From positions 1-45,642 of the forward strand of contig JANQEQ010000156.1 of the NCBI GenBank assembly GCA_028278245.1: a stretch of DNA of 45,642 bases. Direction: 5' to 3'. Each line of letters begins with the position of its first letter. The stretch's first letter is position 1. A model generated the notes under the pieces. It was not told the origin of the DNA. It ran no database searches and saw nothing but the letters and a program-made list of their open reading frames with translations. Below, piece by piece: positions 40,586-45,642 of this stretch. The position numbers were made by a program, and so were the translations under genes. This stretch comes from Phycisphaerales bacterium. Its GTDB lineage: Bacteria; Planctomycetota; Phycisphaerae; Phycisphaerales; SM1A02.

Positions 40586-42028
40586 ATGAGATCTCTCAGG
40601 CCATCCTACGTCTTATGGATCACGCTATGGCTCCAAATTCTCGGACCAGCAAGCTGGACTTTTGGTCAGGAGACTGATGATTCCCAATTGCAGGAATACT
40701 CCCAGCGACAAATCATCTGCAAATCAGCAAATATTGAAGATCAGTGGGAATTAGCACAGTGTGCTATTGAGAATGAGCACACCGAGGAAGCGATATCGAT
40801 CTGCCGCCAGATTCTGCAGCAGGATATCACGCACGCAGAAGCATATTCAGCGCTCATAACGTTGACTTCTGACACTGCTTTGAAAAGTGATTCACGAGCG
40901 TTTCGAGAGGCCAGACGAATTCTCCCCCAGAATTTTATTGAGCTTGAGTCGCGGCGATTCATCGTCCTGTCTGATGCGAACATGGTCTGGACCCGCCAGC
41001 AATCAGAACGTCTGGAGCGTGCATATCATCAATTCCAGCGCTTCGCCCGTCGACTTGATCTGCGCCCGCTGCCGCTTCGTCACAAGCTCGTGTGTGTTCT
41101 TTTTGCCCAGCGTGAAGATTATCTGGAATTTTCCGGCAAGTTTGACAATGTGACCGATCCCTGGATTGCAGGGTATTACTCACCGCATCACGATCGAACG
41201 GTGTTCTATGATGTGCGTTCGAGGCCTAGCGTGACTGATGCCCGTTCTCAACTTTCGGAGATGAACGAGGAAATCGAGCAACTGTCACGGGATCTGCGAC
41301 AGGCGGAAAGATCTGGTCAACAACAGAGGGCAGAACATATACGCCAGAACCTCGCGCGGTACCAGAAGCATGTGGCGAGTGAGAGCCAAAGGGTTGATGA
41401 GTTTGAGAACAATACGATTATTGCAACCACAATTCACGAAACTGTGCATCAATTAATGTTTCATACCGGGGTTCAGAATCGTCAGGTGCAATATCCATTA
41501 TGGATCTGTGAAGGACTGGCAACGTCCTTTGAAACTGATAAACCCCAGGAAGCCTTCGGTCCGTCGAGAGATTATGCGCCCCGTAGAGAAATCTTCCAGG
41601 AATACCTGTTGCAGGATGATATGCTCGACCTGAACCAGCTGGTCACTATCACCAAACTGCATGGCTGCAGTGAACGTACCGTACGTAAAATCTATCACCA
41701 GAGTTATGCACTTGTCTCCTGGATGAACCGGTTTCGAAAAGAAGAATTGCGTACTTTCATCATGATGATGCGTGCACTACCACCAGGAAAGGTTTCGCGC
41801 GATCGTCACCTGGAGATTTTTGAAGATGCCTTTGGCAGCACGGAGAAACTCCAGAAATCGTGGCTTCGCTACGAAGCTTCCCTCATGCCCGGTTCATCAG
41901 CAGGTAACATCATTCGCCAGCGCTATACACTGATTGATTCAGCCCCTCATGATGTACCATTGATTGGTGTCACCAGTACGCCGGCCGGTCTCATTGGTCT
42001 ACTGATGCAGTCTGCAAATTCTGATTGA
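40586..42028 (+). CDS. DUF1570-type exported putative zinc metallopeptidase
   Basis: From 40586 the protein starts M-R-S-L-R-P followed by a hydrophobic signal (V-L-W-I-T-L-W-L-Q-I-L) and A-S-W-T-F-G; earlier in-frame ATGs (40409, 40502) give long polar extensions. Residues about 30-100 look like one or two TPR units. The catalytic domain has T-I-H-E-T-V-H-Q-L, matching HExxH, with downstream W-I-C-E-G-L-A-T-S-F-E where a third ligand Glu would sit, as in DUF1570/gluzincin-like peptidases. A 60-residue helical insert rich in E/Q/R separates the N-terminal part from the HExxH motif. The substrate is unknown. The last 38 bases overlap the convergent coiled-coil gene, which is unusual. Confidence 0.82.
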   Translation: MRSLRPSYVLWITLWLQILGPASWTFGQETDDSQLQEYSQRQIICKSANIEDQWELAQCAIENEHTEEAISICRQILQQDITHAEAYSALITLTSDTALKSDSRAFREARRILPQNFIELESRRFIVLSDANMVWTRQQSERLERAYHQFQRFARRLDLRPLPLRHKLVCVLFAQREDYLEFSGKFDNVTDPWIAGYYSPHHDRTVFYDVRSRPSVTDARSQLSEMNEEIEQLSRDLRQAERSGQQQRAEHIRQNLARYQKHVASESQRVDEFENNTIIATTIHETVHQLMFHTGVQNRQVQYPLWICEGLATSFETDKPQEAFGPSRDYAPRREIFQEYLLQDDMLDLNQLVTITKLHGCSERTVRKIYHQSYALVSWMNRFRKEELRTFIMMMRALPPGKVSRDRHLEIFEDAFGSTEKLQKSWLRYEASLMPGSSAGNIIRQRYTLIDSAPHDVPLIGVTSTPAGLIGLLMQSANSD

Positions 42029-43169
42029 CCTGTACTTCAATCACCGGTAGCTCATCTGATGAGTGATCGGTACTGACGTCGGGTTCAATGGGACGATCCT
42101 GTGCATGAATCAGTAAACTTTCCGCATGATCTGCTACTGTGCGCAGCATTTGACTGAATTGCTGAATCTCCCGTTGCATGCCTGTCCTAACGGATTCAAT
42201 CACTTCTGACACTGGAGCCATTTCCTGCATCATCGTGTCCCCGCGGTGCATGATGTCTTCGAGTGATCCGTGAATCGCATGGCAGCGCTGCAGAAAATAT
42301 TCCGTGCGCTGCTGAGTTTGATTCAATTGCTCAGCAAGTTCACTCCTGGCGTTTGTGCTTTGCTTTACGAGAAATGTGAGTGATTCCTTCTGCTCTTCGA
42401 TCTGCTGAACGGCCTCAACCTGTCTGATCGAGATCGCTGCAACATTTTGCTCAGCTAACTCCACCAATCGAAGCGATGTATTGATTTGATCCCCAGCATG
42501 TTTTGCCTGATGAATGATTTCGTTCAATTCATCACAGCGCATCATGTGTTTCTCGTTCAGTTGTTCCCGCTCATGTTTGATTCTTTCATCGATTTTGAGT
42601 TGAAGTGACTCAAATGCAGAATCAATATGCTGCTGCAATTGCCTCTGGAATGAAAGATCCGCTTCCTGCAATCTCTGATCGAATTGCTCAAGTATCTGTT
42701 GTACTTTCACCGAGGTACCGGTGATTCTGGAATCATGTGTCTGCAGGTCGGCGATGTTTGACTGTACGAGGTCAATTTGTCCCTGGAATGCCTTGAGCAT
42801 ACGCGCGCCCAGACGGAGCCGCTCCTGGAGTTGGCTCGTTACATTCTGGGGGGTATTTTGCAGATCGTGAATTGCTTTGATTTGTTCCTGAAGATCCGCT
42901 GTTGCCTGTATTGCTTCATCGATGTGTTGCTTCAGACGACAGGACAACTCATCAAATGCATTCTGATCGAGCACGCGAGGGGTGATGAACACTTCAGATT
43001 TGGAATGAGTCGGTTCACGAGAAAGGTGGACATCACCCACAATGTCATGTGGGGCAACACTCACGACCTGTTGCTTTGTTTTGGCCATGACTTTCGTCGG
43101 TGGAGAAGATGAAGGTGAAACCGAAATAGTGGACCCAATTGTCTCTTGATCGTTTTGGCGTGCGTTCAT
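41991..43169 (-). CDS. long coiled-coil protein, 392 aa
   Basis: GGAGG lies six bases before the ATG at 43169. After a Ser/Pro-rich N-terminal ~60 residues, almost the whole protein is a heptad-repeat coiled coil (about 75-340) with high Gln and Glu, for example L-Q-E-R-L-R-L-G-A-R-M-L-K-A-F-Q and E-Q-F-D-Q-R-L-Q-E-A-D-L-S-F-Q. There is no signal peptide and no membrane segment, so it is cytoplasmic. Relatives cannot be named by eye; similar proteins act as polarity, cytoskeletal or chemotaxis-like scaffolds. It lies 80 bases after the YihY gene on the same strand, probably in one operon with it. Confidence 0.75.
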   Translation of the reverse strand: MNARQNDQETIGSTISVSPSSSPPTKVMAKTKQQVVSVAPHDIVGDVHLSREPTHSKSEVFITPRVLDQNAFDELSCRLKQHIDEAIQATADLQEQIKAIHDLQNTPQNVTSQLQERLRLGARMLKAFQGQIDLVQSNIADLQTHDSRITGTSVKVQQILEQFDQRLQEADLSFQRQLQQHIDSAFESLQLKIDERIKHEREQLNEKHMMRCDELNEIIHQAKHAGDQINTSLRLVELAEQNVAAISIRQVEAVQQIEEQKESLTFLVKQSTNARSELAEQLNQTQQRTEYFLQRCHAIHGSLEDIMHRGDTMMQEMAPVSEVIESVRTGMQREIQQFSQMLRTVADHAESLLIHAQDRPIEPDVSTDHSSDELPVIEVQVNQNLQTASVDQ

Positions 43170-43249
43170 GGCATGCCTCCGGCCACCCTTGGGACATCTT
43201 TCACGCTCATGCGCTTATCCAGATTATCGGTCGATCGGCCGTTTCAACT

Positions 43250-44602
43250 TTATCGGGCGTTACCGGCCAGAGATTCGTCCACTCCCAGCCCGGCCAGAGT
43301 CGAGTTATCCACAAATTGTCTCTGCACTTCCCGAAGGCGCTGACGAAATACCGAGGTGTTGCGATCGCCGGACTCATCAACCAATGCAAAGCCAATATCG
43401 ATGAGTTCGCGAGTCTGGATTTTCTCGGGAGGTCGGCTCAGACTCATCGCCTGCTCATCGCCCTCCACCCGGTGCAGAATGCCGTCCTCAATCAATCGAT
43501 CAATGATCAGTTGGATTGTTCCCGGGGGAAGACCGGTTTCCTTCATCAGAACCGATTGATCTGTTGTCATGCCTGATGAAAAGCGTTCCATGATGATTTC
43601 CATCAGACTGATAATGGTTCCCGGTTCGATCAATCCGGTGGGGAGTTGCTTGGGTTCAATTTCTTCCAGTGATCGACCTGCCAACATCTGCAGGGTTGCG
43701 GTGACCTGCAATCCAAAAAGAATCACAAGCCACATGATGTAGACCCACAACATAAACAGAGGTATGAGGCCAAGGGAACCGTAGAGAAACTTGATGGTCA
43801 GCGCGTTGGCAATATACGCGCTCATCGTATTCCTGCCTAATTCCAACAGAACCGCAGCGACAAATGAGCCGATCAGCGCAGGGCGTGTGTGAACATTCGT
43901 ATTTGGCAGCAATTTGTACATGGTGAACATCACCAGCCAGATCACAATGAGACTCCACGCCAAGAGCACAAATTCGAGGAACCACCCCAAGGCTACAGCT
44001 TCTGTGATGAAGGATTGAAAGCTTCGGTCGGCATATGCTGTCAAGGCCACGGCTGCTGGAGCCAGGCATATCGTCGTCCAATACAACGGAAAGCGTCTCA
44101 TCCATGTTCGCCCTGACGGAGCCCGGCATACACGATTGAAACAACCTTCGATTGTCACCATCAGACTGATTGCTGCGTAAATGAGAACTGCTACGCCAAT
44201 CCAGCCCACGGCTGATAGGTTCAGAGTCTCCGCGCCTCGTAGCAAATCGAGTAGCCATACACTCAACGTCTGGGCTTCATCGTTGTTACCCGATATATGA
44301 ATATTTCCCCATCCGAGGGAATCGAAAAACCTTCGAAGGCTGTTGAGCATCTCCTCAAAGCCACCCAATGCCTTGACCAGCAGCGTACCAACCACAAACA
44401 CGGGCAGCAGGCCGAACAATGTACGGAACGATAACGCCGCCGCCATCCACGGAGCCTGGTCTCGTCGTAGCTGTTTGGCGCCATATCTTGAGAGATCGCG
44501 AGCAAATCTGATCGTCATTTGCCAACGTGTCAATTCATCATGTGGCTGCGTCACCACACGCCGTAGCCAGTCAATCACAGGTTGGATCGTGAATTTGCCC
44601 AT
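43250..44602 (-). CDS. YihY/BrkB-family membrane protein with C-terminal winged-helix domain
   Basis: This is an inner-membrane protein of the UPF0761/YihY family, about 450 residues, with AAGGA six bases before the ATG. Six hydrophobic segments span about 50-290, including W-M-A-A-A-L-S-F-R-T-L-F-G-L-L-P near the first helix and the conserved Y-I-M-W-L-V-I-L-F-G-L-Q at the end. The C-terminal ~130 residues form a winged-helix-like unit (S-V-L-M-K-E-T-G-L-P-P-G-T-I-Q-L-I-I-D-R-L) found in many longer YihY proteins. The family is often misnamed ribonuclease BN; the transport or structural role is unsettled. It lies 82 bases after the solenoid repeat gene. Confidence 0.88.
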   Translation of the reverse strand: MGKFTIQPVIDWLRRVVTQPHDELTRWQMTIRFARDLSRYGAKQLRRDQAPWMAAALSFRTLFGLLPVFVVGTLLVKALGGFEEMLNSLRRFFDSLGWGNIHISGNNDEAQTLSVWLLDLLRGAETLNLSAVGWIGVAVLIYAAISLMVTIEGCFNRVCRAPSGRTWMRRFPLYWTTICLAPAAVALTAYADRSFQSFITEAVALGWFLEFVLLAWSLIVIWLVMFTMYKLLPNTNVHTRPALIGSFVAAVLLELGRNTMSAYIANALTIKFLYGSLGLIPLFMLWVYIMWLVILFGLQVTATLQMLAGRSLEEIEPKQLPTGLIEPGTIISLMEIIMERFSSGMTTDQSVLMKETGLPPGTIQLIIDRLIEDGILHRVEGDEQAMSLSRPPEKIQTRELIDIGFALVDESGDRNTSVFRQRLREVQRQFVDNSTLAGLGVDESLAGNAR

Positions 44603-44684
44603 GGCTCATCCTTCATCGTCTAAACTGAGTATGAAGTCCAATACGTGGTTAATCCTAACGCAACGACGACTTTTCTGATCCACA

Positions 44685-45642
44685 CTATTGATCGATAAAC
44701 AGCCCGTGGAGCGTGGAATCGCGAGGGTGTTCTTCGTTCAACACTCCCCGAAGAAGGGTGACGTCATTGTCATGGCCGGTGGAGTACCAGTCGACTTCAC
44801 CTCCCAGATCCATCAACAATCCCAATGAAAACGCCCCGGTATCGGCGAAATGGTACGCATTTCCACCTGAAAGACCCTGAATGCCCCCACCGCGAGCGGA
44901 ATAACGATCCTGACCAGCCAGATCGAGGAGTATGCCGATCGCCTGCATCGACGCTCCTCCCTGACCAAGTCCATCACACTGATACGAGTCATTCCCCGCC
45001 CGATCGATGAGTATTCCAACCCCGATATCCCACGCTGCCCCCTGACTGGCTGCAGTCATCGACCAATATGTGTCATCCCCGCCATCATCAGCCAGAATCC
45101 CCGCTGCCTGATGCACTCCAAATCCCTGCCCGTAACGATTGCCGTAATAGAGATCTCGTCCGGCAGCATCGTGAAGGATACCCAGGCCGTAGTAGTACGC
45201 TCCTCCTTGAGCAAATTCGCCCGCTTCATAGCGGTCATCCCCTGCCAGATCACAGATTACTCCAACACCGCCTGCGGCATATTGACGATAGCCAAATCCC
45301 ATTCCCTGACTGAATGACTGATACACCGCAGGTGTGTTATACGCCGAGGTGGTCGGTCCGTTCGCTCGGTAAAGGTCACGCCCACCTTCATCGATAATGC
45401 AACCAAAACCACGCGGCCCTCCCACACCCTGACAGAGAAAGTCTCCAAGATATTGATCGTTGTCCCTGCCCAGGTCAAAAATCATCCCCGCTCCATAACA
45501 GGCAGCTCCTGTCGACCATAAACTTCCACCGTAGATATCCTGTCCACCTCGATCAAGCAGGAGTGATATACCGAACATTGCAGCACCACCGGCAAGCAGT
45601 CCACCGTCATAACGATCATTTCCACTGCGATCATCAATGAGC
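44685..45642 (-). CDS. C-terminal part of a ~27-residue-repeat solenoid protein, cut by the window edge
   Basis: The frame is open from the right edge (first full codon at 45641) to the stop at 44685, giving about 318 residues; the start lies outside. It is built of repeats of 27-28 residues with consensus I/V-L-x-D-x-x-G-x-D-x-Y, then Q-G about eight residues later and a Gly before the next unit. Clear examples are V-I-C-D-L-A-G-D-D-R-Y, I-L-H-D-A-A-G-R-D-L-Y, I-L-I-D-R-A-G-N-D-S-Y and I-L-L-D-L-A-G-Q-D-R-Y. The pattern of regularly placed Asp and Gly suggests a beta-solenoid, possibly with Ca2+ sites. The final ~50 residues break the pattern and form a cap. No catalytic motif is visible; I do not recognise a named family. 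Confidence 0.8.
   Translation of the reverse strand, partial: LIDDRSGNDRYDGGLLAGGAAMFGISLLLDRGGQDIYGGSLWSTGAACYGAGMIFDLGRDNDQYLGDFLCQGVGGPRGFGCIIDEGGRDLYRANGPTTSAYNTPAVYQSFSQGMGFGYRQYAAGGVGVICDLAGDDRYEAGEFAQGGAYYYGLGILHDAAGRDLYYGNRYGQGFGVHQAAGILADDGGDDTYWSMTAASQGAAWDIGVGILIDRAGNDSYQCDGLGQGGASMQAIGILLDLAGQDRYSARGGGIQGLSGGNAYHFADTGAFSLGLLMDLGGEVDWYSTGHDNDVTLLRGVLNEEHPRDSTLHGLFIDQ

Overview
The window looks like a chromosomal segment from a member of the Planctomycetota, most likely class Phycisphaerae. The reasons are: an exported enzyme ending in two dockerin-like 'D-x-T-x-D-x-x-V-N-I-D-D-I-F-A-x-L-G-L-W-G' motifs; a DUF1570-type HExxH protein; a MoxR/DUF58/VWA aerotolerance-like cluster; a small YERVV-type lipoprotein; and a large TPR-rich ExbB/ExbD operon. 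Base composition is moderate. Both window edges cut through genes. I see no rRNA, tRNA, CRISPR array or insertion sequence. This placement is inference from gene content, not from a phylogenetic marker search.

Layout. 1-6000: the end of an unidentified gene, a chorismatase-like (FkbO/Hyg5-type, RidA-fold) protein, several small or hypothetical genes, an exported agmatine/peptidyl-arginine deiminase-family protein with its own promoter, and a single-domain response regulator. 6012-15949 (minus strand): a tightly coupled eight-gene operon, VWA protein - TPR-like protein - ExbB - ExbD - ExbD - two ~890-residue helical-repeat proteins - membrane-anchored protein. It reads as a proton-motive-force driven envelope machine without TonB, TolA, TolB or Pal, and is my first candidate for an undescribed system. 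16059-19765 (plus): pyrH-frr, then a secreted beta-helix/PA14 protein. 19787-24489 (minus): information-processing block SRP RNA - dnaX - ybaB - recR - rpoN. dnaX carries a run of ten A residues exactly where a gamma-like short form would be made, and it lacks the usual zinc-binding cysteines. 24537-25805: a PIN/TRAM membrane protein divergent from the SRP RNA.

25866-38337 (minus): a 12.5 kb operon reading Q-rich coiled-coil membrane protein - iron-type ABC binding lipoprotein - ABC permease fused to a six-bladed NHL propeller - VWA/amidotransferase-like protein - MoxR ATPase - DUF58 - BatA-like VWA. The transporter has no ATPase subunit here. This mixture of a transporter with a MoxR/VWA chaperone module is my second candidate system. 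38575-45642: a secreted coiled-coil protein, an orphan nuoB, a small lipoprotein, the DUF1570 putative metallopeptidase, a long coiled-coil protein, a YihY/BrkB membrane protein with a C-terminal winged helix, and the end of a ~27-residue-repeat solenoid protein running off the right edge.

Many starts were chosen inside longer open frames because a Shine-Dalgarno sequence, a signal peptide or a neighbouring gene points to the internal codon; these choices are explained entry by entry.
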